Part shown: positions 26,589 to 35,500 of the stretch, in pieces
How positions within the stretch are numbered: position 1 is the stretch's first letter
Layout of the letters: each line of letters starts with the position of its first letter
NCBI GenBank assembly: GCA_002316835.1
Contig: DCEG01000005.1
Span: 8,884-72,319 of the forward strand
Length of the DNA stretch: 63,436 bases
Direction of reading: 5' to 3'
DNA from: Bacteroidales bacterium UBA1035
Lineage (GTDB): Bacteria > Bacteroidota > Bacteroidia > Bacteroidales > Dysgonomonadaceae
Translations under genes and position numbers: made by a program
Notes under the pieces: model-generated
The model's input: the letters and a program-made list of their open reading frames with translations, nothing else
Databases searched by the model: none
What the model was told of the DNA's origin: nothing

Positions 26589-28832
26589 ATGGATAATTAT
26601 AAGTTTTCAGAATTTTCTTTCATGCGATATTTCAATACAAAAAGATTGTTTTACGTTTGTATTGGCTTGATATTAACTTCTTTGGTGCATGGACAACAAC
26701 CACGAAATATTACGGTAAAATATATTTCCGAAGAAATCAAAATTGACGGTATCCTTGATGAGGATGTTTGGCAGGATGCAGACAAAGGCGGTGATTTCTG
26801 GCAATTTTTCCCCACGGACTCCATGAAATCAGTAAACAATACAGAATTCCGGCTTTTATATGATGATCACGCATTATATATAGGAATACGAGCGGACGCA
26901 AAATCAGATGATTACGTTGTAAGTTCTTTACGCCGCGATTTCAGCGGAGTAGGAAATGACAACGTTACCCTGATGTTCGATACGTTTAAAGACGGTACCA
27001 CCGCCTTTTTGTTTGGGATGACACCGTACGGAGTACAACGCGACGTCTTTGTTTCCGGTGGCGGGTCAGACAGAAACGCATTCAATACATCATGGGATCA
27101 GATATGGCACTTACAGAGTACCATGCATGAAGATCACTATATTTTAGAAGCATCTGTACCGCTAAGCTCCATTAAATTCAGGGAAGGTGAAACATCGTGG
27201 AGAGTGCAATGTTACCGTTGGGATATGCAAACCAACGAACAGAGCGCGTGGGCGCGCGTTCCTCAAAATCAGATGCTGTCGAGCCTCGCATTTATGGGCG
27301 ATATGATCTTTGAAAAACCGTTGCCAAAATCGCGTACTCCAATCGCTATTATTCCTTACGTTAACGCCTTAACATCGAAAGATTTTGTTACTGATCTTCC
27401 TGATAACAAATTAACTTTTGGCGGAGATGCTAAAGTAGCTATAGGAAACAGCATGAATCTGGATATCACGGTGAACCCGGACTTCTCTAATGTGGAAGTC
27501 GATGATATTTTCACTAATTTAACCCGGTTTGAAGTATTCCTTCCCGAAAAAAGGCAGTTTTTTATCGATAACAACGATTTATTCGGCAGCTATGGGGACA
27601 CGTATTATGCTGCCAAACCCTTCTTTTCGAGAAGAATTGGTTTAGCCAGGGATAAGAACGGAAACCTTATCGAAAACAGAATTATAGGCGGAGTAAGGTT
27701 AAGTGGAAAATTAAATGAAAACTGGCGTCTCGGGCTTTTGAATATTCAAACCGGAGAAGACGAAAACAACGAAATCGCGTCAAACAATAACATGATGATC
27801 TCCGTGCAGCGCAAGGTTTTCTCAAGGTCCAACATCGGGTTCTTTGCAATCAACCGCGAAGCTTTTAAAGATTATGCTTTCCTCGATAATGCTGAAAAAT
27901 ACAACCGGGTATTCGGCGCTGAATATAATCTTGCATCGGCCGATAACAGCTGGACGGGAAAATTTTATTTGCATAAATCTTTTCAACCGGACGATTCCAA
28001 AGGAAATCTGTCTTCACAGGCAACTGTAACTTACATGAACAGAAGAATAAGATGGATTGCCGATCTGATGTACGTGGATAAGGATTTTAAGGCCGATCTT
28101 GGTTTCGTACCGAGAACCGATATATTAAAGAATGGAAATGGATTAACTTTTAATTTCTATCCGAAAAGCGGGCCTGTAAGCCTTCACGGGCCGGGAGCCA
28201 TGGCGTTGTATTACTGGAAACCTTCCATGGACATGAAAAAAGAGGATCATACTTATAATCTATACTACAACGTCAATTTTAATGATCAGTCAACGCTGCG
28301 ACTCGATTACAATAATTATTTTGTTTATTTAACGCATGGTTTTGATCCCACTCGTTCGGGAGGAGAACCATTGCCGGGAAATCAAAGCTACTCATACAAT
28401 CAATTGGGCGCAACGTATCAATCCAATCCGGGGAAATTGTTTTCTTTTAATGCACAAACTACGGGAGGACAATTTTTTACAGGACACAGCCTGACTATAG
28501 GCGGACAACTCACAACCAGAATGCAACCATGGGCGTTGCTGAGCCTTAACGTGCGATACGATGCCATACGTTTGCCTCAACCTCATTCAAACGCAGATTA
28601 CTGGCTGGTGACACCAAAAGTGGACATTACTTTTTCCAAGACCGTTTTTTGGTCAACACTGGTGCAATACAGCAATCAGCGAGATAATATCGGTATCAAC
28701 TCACGCTTGCAATGGCGGTTTGCACCTTTATCCGATTTGTACCTGGTGTATAATGACAATTATTTTACGCGGGATTTCGAACCTCGTTTTCGGTCAATCA
28801 ATCTGAAACTGACGTATTGGCTGAATTTATAA
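26589..28832 (+). CDS. Exported DUF5916 / CBM9-like protein 1
   Basis: 747 residues (a second ATG at 26622 may be the true start, since the hydrophobic signal follows it: RLFYVCIGLILTSLVHGQ). N-terminal carbohydrate-binding-9-like beta domain (IDGILDEDVWQDADKGG, YDDHALYIGIRADAK), then the DUF5916 region with TVNPDFSNVEVDD and FEVFLPEKRQFFIDN, and a C-terminal half of amphipathic strands resembling an outer-membrane barrel. Function unknown. Paralogous to the protein at 29590. Confidence 0.8.
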   Translation: MDNYKFSEFSFMRYFNTKRLFYVCIGLILTSLVHGQQPRNITVKYISEEIKIDGILDEDVWQDADKGGDFWQFFPTDSMKSVNNTEFRLLYDDHALYIGIRADAKSDDYVVSSLRRDFSGVGNDNVTLMFDTFKDGTTAFLFGMTPYGVQRDVFVSGGGSDRNAFNTSWDQIWHLQSTMHEDHYILEASVPLSSIKFREGETSWRVQCYRWDMQTNEQSAWARVPQNQMLSSLAFMGDMIFEKPLPKSRTPIAIIPYVNALTSKDFVTDLPDNKLTFGGDAKVAIGNSMNLDITVNPDFSNVEVDDIFTNLTRFEVFLPEKRQFFIDNNDLFGSYGDTYYAAKPFFSRRIGLARDKNGNLIENRIIGGVRLSGKLNENWRLGLLNIQTGEDENNEIASNNNMMISVQRKVFSRSNIGFFAINREAFKDYAFLDNAEKYNRVFGAEYNLASADNSWTGKFYLHKSFQPDDSKGNLSSQATVTYMNRRIRWIADLMYVDKDFKADLGFVPRTDILKNGNGLTFNFYPKSGPVSLHGPGAMALYYWKPSMDMKKEDHTYNLYYNVNFNDQSTLRLDYNNYFVYLTHGFDPTRSGGEPLPGNQSYSYNQLGATYQSNPGKLFSFNAQTTGGQFFTGHSLTIGGQLTTRMQPWALLSLNVRYDAIRLPQPHSNADYWLVTPKVDITFSKTVFWSTLVQYSNQRDNIGINSRLQWRFAPLSDLYLVYNDNYFTRDFEPRFRSINLKLTYWLNL

Positions 28833-28948
28833 TAGGAAAGCAATCGGGCAGATTGAACCGGCTGGTGTCAGGAGCCCCCGAATTTCTTTTAAAAGATATG
28901 TGGCATTATCTGTAATAAGGATAAAACGACAGTTTTTCAAGGAAAAAA

Positions 28949-29019
28949 CAAATCAGTAAAAGTGGTATGTTTTCCTGTAATCTGGGTAATAATCGGCTCA
29001 TTTTCATGCTCTATCTTTG
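28949..29019 (+). promoter_or_regulatory. Box A promoter upstream of the NTF2-DUF5916 operon
   Basis: The 21-base box (28949-28969) differs from the one at 22682 in one base; GTAATCTG follows at 28977-28984. The -7 box TATCTTTG is at 29012-29019, again starting 43 bases after the end of the box. No -33 TTTG. Confidence 0.65.
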
Positions 29020-29048
29020 CAGAAGTAATTTACTAACTATAAAAAAAG

Positions 29049-29573
29049 ATGAATATGAAAAAAATTATCTTACTGGCAACTTGCTTAGTCGGAATTATTT
29101 CCGCTCAGTCCCAAACAAAACCGCTCGAACAAAGAATCATAGAAATTGAAGACAGAATGGCCATTAAAGAACTGGTCGATCAATTTTCCATTTTATCAGA
29201 CCTGAAGCACGCTCAGGCACAAGCGCTCCTTTTTACCGAAGATGCTGTTGTGGAAACCTATCAGGGAGACCAACTGACCATTACGCTGAAAGGCAGGGAA
29301 CAGATTGCAGCAGTGTTCGGGAATTTCCTTAATTCGATGGAAACGGTATATCACATTAACGGACAACAAACTGTGGATTTGAACGGAAACAATGCCACAG
29401 GGGTTTCTTATTGTCAGGTAACGCTTATCGGGGACGAAAACGGAAAGAAAATGGTCACCAATCATGGTGTTTTCTATCAGGACAATTATGTGAAAGGCAA
29501 AAACGGTAAATGGTTGATATCAAAAAGAAAATCTACCTTTCACTGGACGGAGAAAAGAGAATTGAAACAATAA
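29049..29573 (+). CDS. Exported NTF2/SnoaL-like protein
   Basis: 174 residues; signal peptide (1-20, LATCLVGIISAQSQ) and an NTF2-like fold: AIKELVDQFSILSDLKHAQAQ, LFTEDAVVETYQGD, GREQIAAVF, YQDNYVKGKNGKWLISKR. Members of this fold include small isomerases and dehydratases, but catalytic residues are not assignable here. It is followed after 16 bases by the second DUF5916 protein. Confidence 0.78.
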   Translation: MNMKKIILLATCLVGIISAQSQTKPLEQRIIEIEDRMAIKELVDQFSILSDLKHAQAQALLFTEDAVVETYQGDQLTITLKGREQIAAVFGNFLNSMETVYHINGQQTVDLNGNNATGVSYCQVTLIGDENGKKMVTNHGVFYQDNYVKGKNGKWLISKRKSTFHWTEKRELKQ

Positions 29574-29589
29574 TAACCGGATTACGAAG

Positions 29590-31818
29590 ATGAGTACTCT
29601 ATCCAGGATAATAACAACATTGTTTATTCTGACAGTTCCCACCATTTCGTTCTCTCAGGAACCGTTGCAAATACAAAAAATGTCCGGCGAGATTAATTTC
29701 GACGGACATGTGAATGAGGATGTATGGAATAACCTCCCTCTTTTGCCCATGCTCGTGAATACGCCTAATTTCGGGAGCCGGCCTTCTGAAGAAAGTGAAG
29801 TGATGATCACCTATGACGACGAATATTTATGGGTGGGTGCCCGGCTTTTGACGAAAGACCCGTCCACCATTACGACAAACAGCATGAAGAGGGACGAAAT
29901 GAACATGAACTCCGATGTTTTTGGAATCATGTTGGATACGTATAACGATAACGAGAATGCATACTCTTTTACTACTATGCCCACAGGTGCCCGAATAGAT
30001 GCTGCTATATCCGGCGATGGTTCAATGATGGGGATTAATGCCGATTGGAACACGTTTTGGGATGTAAAAACATCACGCGATGATAAAGGCTGGTATGTAG
30101 AAATGCGCATTCCGTTCACGAGCCTTCGTTTTCAGCCGCAAGGCAATATAACTACCATGGGAGTGATCGCAAACCGTTACATCAGTTATCTGAACGAAAT
30201 GGACACGTATCCCGCCATCGATCCGCGGTACGGGCAAACGGCGCACCTGAAACCATCATTGGCGTCTGAAATTAAGATGGAGATTTCCAAAACAAAGCGT
30301 CCGGTATATATTTCTCCTTACGTCATTGGCGGATATGATAGAAAATGGAGGTTGAATCCTGACAGAACAAAATACGTAAAAGATAACGACACGCCACTCA
30401 ATGCCGGATTAGACATAAAATACAGCGTAACCAGTAACCTGACACTTGATCTTACTGTGAATCCCGATTTTGCGCAGGTGGAAGCCGATAATCAGCAAGT
30501 TAACATGACACGGTACTCACTGTTTTTTCCTGAAAAAAGAGCCTTTTTTCAGGAAGGATCCAATATTTTCGATTTCAATCTGCTTGGTTTTACAAGGCTT
30601 TTTCATAGCCGCAACATCGGTCTTCGTGACGGACAACCGGTAACCATCTTGGGTGGAGCACGTTTGTACGGTTCCGTAGGTGAGTGGGATTTAGGCGTTT
30701 TGAACATGCAGACGGAAAAAACATCGGCAACACCCGGTGAAAACTTCGGTGTGGTAAGAGCGCGAAGAGGAATTATCAATCAGTATTCTTACCTGGGCGG
30801 AATGGTTACTTCACGCGTTGGAACCGACGGACACTGGAATTTCGCTTACGGACTGGATGGAAATGTACGTGTAGTCGGTGATGAATACGTTTTCTTCAGG
30901 ATGTCACAAACGTTCGATAATAAAATAACCAATAACCTTAAACTGGAAAATAAAAAGCCCGATGATATATTCGCCTACATCGGCTGGCAACGAAGACGTC
31001 AGGACGGATTTTATTATATGTCCAGTTTAAAATACACCGGACAACATTTAACTCCGGGGGTTGGATATGTTCAGAAACAAGGTTTGTACGGAATTTATGC
31101 AAATATCGGCTATGGTTTCATGCCCGGTGAAAAATCCAACATATTCCTTCATGGGCCAACGTTCATTTACGACATAGAAAAAAGGGTAGTAGATGATGGA
31201 ATGGATTGGCATGTGATCAATCCCGGGTGGCAAATGCAAACAAAAAGTGGTTTCAGGGCAACGGCTGATATACGTTATGAACAACAAGGTGCTCATTGGG
31301 ATTTTCCCATCTGGAGTATTATTATTCCAAAAGGAGACTACGCTTACACCACGTTTAATACCACACTTAGCAACTCACCCGCTAAGAAGCTTTCGTATCA
31401 GTTACGCTCAACATTGGGCCAATTCTATGACGGACAAAGTTATCAGGTGCAGATTACTCCTCGCTGGAATGTATCAGCTAATTTACAGGTCGGAGCCATG
31501 TATTCTTTTAATGCGTTGCGCTTTCCGAAAAGACCGACAAACGATAAACTCGACATCCACATGACCAACATTAATGCGCTTTATATGTTTAATACTAAAC
31601 TATCTGTAAGTGCATTTGTACAGTATGTGAATACTTCTAAAGATTTGGTTTCAAATGTTCGCTTACGTTACAATCCAAGTGAAGGGAACGATTTGTACAT
31701 TGTGTTCAACGATGCCCGCCGGATGGGCAGCAGCGCGGGAGTCACTCCCGTTCCGCCGTCGTTTTACAACAATACCGTCATGGTAAAATATACACACACG
31801 TTTACGATGAAACTATAA
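29590..31818 (+). CDS. Exported DUF5916 / CBM9-like protein 2
   Basis: 742 residues with a signal peptide (1-22). Same layout as the protein at 26589: CBM9-like N-terminus (INFDGHVNEDVWNNLP, YDDEYLWVGARL), the shared core TVNPDFAQVEADNQQVNMTRY with FPEKRAFFQEGSNIFDF, and a barrel-like C-terminal half. The two are diverged paralogues in parallel modules. A short hairpin follows. Confidence 0.8.
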   Translation: MSTLSRIITTLFILTVPTISFSQEPLQIQKMSGEINFDGHVNEDVWNNLPLLPMLVNTPNFGSRPSEESEVMITYDDEYLWVGARLLTKDPSTITTNSMKRDEMNMNSDVFGIMLDTYNDNENAYSFTTMPTGARIDAAISGDGSMMGINADWNTFWDVKTSRDDKGWYVEMRIPFTSLRFQPQGNITTMGVIANRYISYLNEMDTYPAIDPRYGQTAHLKPSLASEIKMEISKTKRPVYISPYVIGGYDRKWRLNPDRTKYVKDNDTPLNAGLDIKYSVTSNLTLDLTVNPDFAQVEADNQQVNMTRYSLFFPEKRAFFQEGSNIFDFNLLGFTRLFHSRNIGLRDGQPVTILGGARLYGSVGEWDLGVLNMQTEKTSATPGENFGVVRARRGIINQYSYLGGMVTSRVGTDGHWNFAYGLDGNVRVVGDEYVFFRMSQTFDNKITNNLKLENKKPDDIFAYIGWQRRRQDGFYYMSSLKYTGQHLTPGVGYVQKQGLYGIYANIGYGFMPGEKSNIFLHGPTFIYDIEKRVVDDGMDWHVINPGWQMQTKSGFRATADIRYEQQGAHWDFPIWSIIIPKGDYAYTTFNTTLSNSPAKKLSYQLRSTLGQFYDGQSYQVQITPRWNVSANLQVGAMYSFNALRFPKRPTNDKLDIHMTNINALYMFNTKLSVSAFVQYVNTSKDLVSNVRLRYNPSEGNDLYIVFNDARRMGSSAGVTPVPPSFYNNTVMVKYTHTFTMKL

Positions 31819-31839
31819 CGGAAAAATATTCCGGTTTTT
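31819..31839 (+). terminator. Short terminator after DUF5916 protein 2
   Basis: CGGAA-AAATA-TTCCG followed by GTTTTTC, directly after the stop codon. Five-base stem, so only moderately strong. Confidence 0.5.
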
Positions 31840-31884
31840 CTACATGGTAAATTGATTGAGTAAACATCTAAATAATAAAGAAAT

Positions 31885-32730
31885 ATGAAAACAGTGACGT
31901 TGAACAATGGCGTAGAAATGCCTATTCTGGGATATGGAGTGTATCAAGTCCCCGATTACGACGAATGCAAAAGAAGTGTTCTGACAGCTCTTGAAACCGG
32001 TTACCGGAGTATTGACACGGCACAGGCTTACGGCAATGAAAAGGCGGTTGGCGATGCCATCAGAGAAAGTGGTATTCCGCGCGATGAATTATTCATCACC
32101 ACAAAATTATGGATATCACACTACGGTTACGAAAAAGCAAAGAAAGCTTTCGCGGAATCCATGGAAAAACTGCAGCTGGAAACACTGGATCTATACCTCC
32201 TGCATCAGCCCTTTAATAACATATACGGTGCGTGGCACGCTTTGCAGGAATTGTACAAGGAAAGGAAAATTCGTGCTATCGGCGTAAGCAATTTCTTTCC
32301 CGACCGGTTAGTGGATCTGATCGAATTCAACGAAGTTACGCCCGCATTGAATCAGATTGAAACACATCCGTTTTACCAGCGGAACGACGACCGCAGGATA
32401 ATGGATGAATACAACGTTCGTCACGAATCGTGGGCGCCATTTGTCGAAGGAAAAGACGATTTCTTCAACAATAAAATTCTCAGCGAAATCGGTAAAAAGT
32501 ATGGAAAATCCGTAGCTCAGGTTACTTTACGCTGGCTAATTCAGCGCGATGTGGTGGTAATCCCGAAATCGGTAACGCCTTCGCGCATCAAGGAAAATTT
32601 TGACGTATTCGATTTTGAATTATCTGAAAACGACATGAACACCATTGCGAAAATGGACACAAACACCCATAAATTCCTGGATCATAAAGATCCGGAAGTG
32701 GTAAAGATTTTTGCGAGTTGGGCTAAATAA
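31885..32730 (+). CDS. Aldo/keto reductase (AKR5-like)
   Basis: NADPH-dependent carbonyl reductase of the 2,5-diketogluconate/glyoxal reductase type, 281 residues, cytoplasmic. Catalytic tetrad visible: Asp and Tyr in SIDTAQAYGNE, Lys in TTKLW, His in YLLHQPF. The NADPH phosphate site is in IPKSVTPSRIKEN. It is 18 bases before a second reductase. Confidence 0.92.
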   Translation: MKTVTLNNGVEMPILGYGVYQVPDYDECKRSVLTALETGYRSIDTAQAYGNEKAVGDAIRESGIPRDELFITTKLWISHYGYEKAKKAFAESMEKLQLETLDLYLLHQPFNNIYGAWHALQELYKERKIRAIGVSNFFPDRLVDLIEFNEVTPALNQIETHPFYQRNDDRRIMDEYNVRHESWAPFVEGKDDFFNNKILSEIGKKYGKSVAQVTLRWLIQRDVVVIPKSVTPSRIKENFDVFDFELSENDMNTIAKMDTNTHKFLDHKDPEVVKIFASWAK

Positions 32731-32748
32731 GTAAGTTTAGAAAAAGAA

Positions 32749-33732
32749 ATGAAAACAAGATCATTAGGTCAAGGATTGCAGGTGTCCGAAATAGGGCTTG
32801 GCTGTATGGGAATGAGTTTCGGATACGGCGATGTGCACGATGTGAAACCCATGACCGACCTCATTCACAAGGCGGTGGGCATGGGCGTAACGTTCTTCGA
32901 TACGGCCGAAGTGTACGGCCCATACATAAACGAAGAATTGGTTGGACAAGCGTTGAAACCGTTTAAAGGAAAAGTGGCGATTGCCACCAAATTCGGATTT
33001 GATATTCAGAACGGAAAATCCGTCGGGTTGAACAGCCGGCCGGAACAAATCAGAAAAGTAGCAGAGGAATCCCTTAAACGATTGCAGGTGGAATCCATCG
33101 ATTTGTTTTACCAGCACCGCGTTGACCCGAACGTGCCGATGGAGGACGTGGCGGGAACCGTGAAGGATTTAATTGCCGAAGGCAAAGTAAAACATTTCGG
33201 ACTGTCGGAAGTCGGCGTGGAAATGATCCGTCGTGCTCATGCCGTACAACCCGTAATGGCATTGCAGAGCGAATATTCGCTGTTTTGGCGCGAACCGGAA
33301 GAAGCCATTATGCCCGTGTTGGAAGAACTGGGAATCGGATTTGTTCCTTTCAGTCCGCTCGGAAAAGGATTTCTGACTGGAAAAATTGACGCCAACACCA
33401 CGTTTGGCAAGAATGATTTCCGCACAACCGTTCCTCGTTTTTCGGAGGAAAATATAAAGAAAAACATGGCGTTGGTGGAATTGGTGAAAACATTCGCCGC
33501 AGAAAAAGACGCAACGCCCGCACAGATCGCACTGGCATGGGTTCTGGCACAGAAACCGTGGATTGTGCCCATCCCGGGAACCACAAAAGTTCATCGGCTG
33601 GAAGAGAATCTGGAAGCCGTCCATGTGGAATTATCCACAGAAGATATCCGGAAAATAAACGAAGCCGTATCGAGAATTGAAGTCTCGGGCGAACGATATG
33701 CGCCAGCAAACCAAAAAATGATAAACCGGTAA
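32749..33732 (+). CDS. Aldo/keto reductase (AKR13-like)
   Basis: 327 residues, cytoplasmic. Begins MKTRSLGQGLQVSEIGLGCMGMSFGYG, typical of AKR13/YhdN-type enzymes; catalytic Asp-Tyr in FFDTAEVYGPY, Lys in IATKFGF, His in FYQHRVD. Cofactor site IPGTTKVHRLEEN. Physiological substrate unknown; last gene of the redox region, ending at a bidirectional terminator. Confidence 0.92.
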   Translation: MKTRSLGQGLQVSEIGLGCMGMSFGYGDVHDVKPMTDLIHKAVGMGVTFFDTAEVYGPYINEELVGQALKPFKGKVAIATKFGFDIQNGKSVGLNSRPEQIRKVAEESLKRLQVESIDLFYQHRVDPNVPMEDVAGTVKDLIAEGKVKHFGLSEVGVEMIRRAHAVQPVMALQSEYSLFWREPEEAIMPVLEELGIGFVPFSPLGKGFLTGKIDANTTFGKNDFRTTVPRFSEENIKKNMALVELVKTFAAEKDATPAQIALAWVLAQKPWIVPIPGTTKVHRLEENLEAVHVELSTEDIRKINEAVSRIEVSGERYAPANQKMINR

Positions 33733-33751
33733 AGAAAAATGATAAACATTA

Positions 33752-33783
33752 AAAAGGGGCTATCAAACTTGACAACCCCTTTT
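33752..33783. terminator. Bidirectional terminator between convergent genes
   Basis: AAAAGGGG paired with CCCCTTTT, with an inner TCAA/TTGA stem and an internal bulge. A- and T-tracts at the outer ends allow use on both strands. Confidence 0.85.
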
Positions 33784-33793
33784 ATGTTATATT

Positions 33794-35242
33794 CTACAAA
33801 CTCTCGCCAAAATCTTCTTTAAATTTCTCTATGAGTTTTTGTGGCCAATCGTTTACAGGTTCCAAACCACCCATAAAGAAGCGAAGAACAGGTGGTTCAT
33901 AGAAAAATCGAAGCCCGCCAATCAATTTACGGTTTTCATATAACCAGGTTACACGGTCTTCTACGTATTTAATTTGCGATAACGTGAAAACGCGACGTGG
34001 AACGGCAAGTCTTAGTAACTCCATATCTGCGTATGTTTCGTTTCCGTATTCGTCACGCTGGTTAGAAACCGATCCGCGTTCCATACCACGAATTCCCGAA
34101 ATTAAGAACAGTGCAGCTGCCAGTGCTCCGGCGGGGTATTCTTTTTGTGGAATGTGTTCACAAATCTCCATAGCATTCAGGTGAACTCCTAAAACACCGG
34201 CTGGTTTTATAACCGGAACACCTTTAGCATCCAATGCTTCCACCAGGTATTTTATATAACCCGGACTTTGACAAATAATAGATTCATCCAGTGTTTCGTA
34301 AAGTCCAACTGTCATTGCTTCCATTTCACGAACCGACATACCGCCATAGGTGAGAAATCCTTCGAACAAAGGTACCAAAGCTTCCAGTTCACGATAAATT
34401 TCAAGGCTATCGGTACACATTCCGCCACCGCGGGAAGAACTTAGCTTTCTTGCAGAAAAATATACGAGATCGGCCAGTCCTGTCATTTCTTTCAAGATAT
34501 CGCCCAGAGATGCTTCTTTAAATTCGTCTTCACGCTGCTTTACAAGGAAAGCGTTTTCTCCGATAAGACTGGCATCCAACACTAAACGGATATTGTATTT
34601 ACTGGCAATTGCCCGTACATCCCGCAAGTTTTGTACCGAGAAAGGTTGTCCGCCAATAAGGTTGGTAGAAGCTTCCATTCTGATAAAAGGAATATTTTTG
34701 GCTCCGTGAACCTTTATCACTTCTTCCAGCTTTTCCAGATTCATATTACCTTTAAACGGATGTGAAGAATTAATTACGTACGCTTCATCGTATAACAATT
34801 CTACAATTTTACCGCCATATTGCGTGATATGTGCCATAGCAGTTGTAAAATGATAGTTCATGGGAACCACACTTCCTTTCCTCACGTATGCATTGGAGAT
34901 TATATTTTCGGCAGCGCGTCCTTGGTGAACCGGCAAATAATATTTTTTACCGAGCACTTCCTGAACGGCCTGTTCTAATCGATAAAAACTTTGTGAGCCG
35001 GCGTATGCATCATCGGCTTGCAACATTGCAGCCATCTGATTGTCACTCATAGCGTTAGTTCCACTGTCAGTGAGCATGTCCAGAAATACATCTTTCGTGT
35101 TTAGTCTGAAAGTGTTAAATCCGCCTTCCTGCAATGCTTCCAATCGACGTTCAATGGGTACTAAGTGTAGTTTTTGCACAACACGCACTTTGTGCAGTTC
35201 CAGCGGGATGTTCTCTCCGCTATAAAATTTGATTTCCTGCAT
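33794..35242 (-). CDS. Tyrosine phenol-lyase/tryptophanase-family beta-eliminating lyase
   Basis: PLP enzyme, 482 residues. It follows tyrosine phenol-lyase (TPL) more than tryptophanase: LTDSGTNAMSD near 58-67, and the residues known to recognise tyrosine in TPL are present: T133 (TPL T124), R389 in GMERG (R381) and F455-F456 (F448-F449). PLP lysine K266, Y80, N194, D223 and the carboxylate-binding R411 are also kept. However, TPL R217, H343 and K256 are replaced by L226, L351 and R265. Equivalences are from my manual alignment with the Citrobacter enzyme. Specificity may have shifted. Single gene with its own -7-like element. Confidence 0.8.
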   Translation of the reverse strand: MQEIKFYSGENIPLELHKVRVVQKLHLVPIERRLEALQEGGFNTFRLNTKDVFLDMLTDSGTNAMSDNQMAAMLQADDAYAGSQSFYRLEQAVQEVLGKKYYLPVHQGRAAENIISNAYVRKGSVVPMNYHFTTAMAHITQYGGKIVELLYDEAYVINSSHPFKGNMNLEKLEEVIKVHGAKNIPFIRMEASTNLIGGQPFSVQNLRDVRAIASKYNIRLVLDASLIGENAFLVKQREDEFKEASLGDILKEMTGLADLVYFSARKLSSSRGGGMCTDSLEIYRELEALVPLFEGFLTYGGMSVREMEAMTVGLYETLDESIICQSPGYIKYLVEALDAKGVPVIKPAGVLGVHLNAMEICEHIPQKEYPAGALAAALFLISGIRGMERGSVSNQRDEYGNETYADMELLRLAVPRRVFTLSQIKYVEDRVTWLYENRKLIGGLRFFYEPPVLRFFMGGLEPVNDWPQKLIEKFKEDFGESL

Positions 35243-35337
35243 GATTATTTATTTTATTTTTGTAATGATAAAAGTCTAAATTCCTTTAATCGGTCAGTTT
35301 TAAGCAAAAAAATATATCGTTTTGATAAAACAATTCG

Positions 35338-35345
35338 CAAAGATA
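35338..35345 (-). promoter_or_regulatory. -7-like element for the beta-eliminating lyase gene
   Basis: CAAAGATA on the plus strand reads TATCTTTG on the minus strand. It would give a leader of about 90 bases. No good -33 match. Confidence 0.4.
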
Positions 35346-35448
35346 TGGCAAATTATAAAACCAAAACTCAATATTGAAGTTTAATTTGAGAAAAACAATT
35401 AAATTGTAATTTTATTAACGATTTTCCCTCAGGAAAACAATTTAATCG

Positions 35449-35456
35449 TATATTTG
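35449..35456 (+). promoter_or_regulatory. -7-like element for the ROK kinase gene
   Basis: TATATTTG, 45 bases before the ATG at 35501. The -33 region (TTTTCC) is not consensus. Confidence 0.45.
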
Positions 35457-35500
35457 CAACAATAATTAATCTCATTGAATAACATTATAAATAAGAACTC

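Noticed and set aside
33794..35242. Calling the lyase tryptophanase (tnaA)
   Set aside because: The position that is Ile or Val in tryptophanase is Arg (GMERG), and other substrate residues match tyrosine phenol-lyase.
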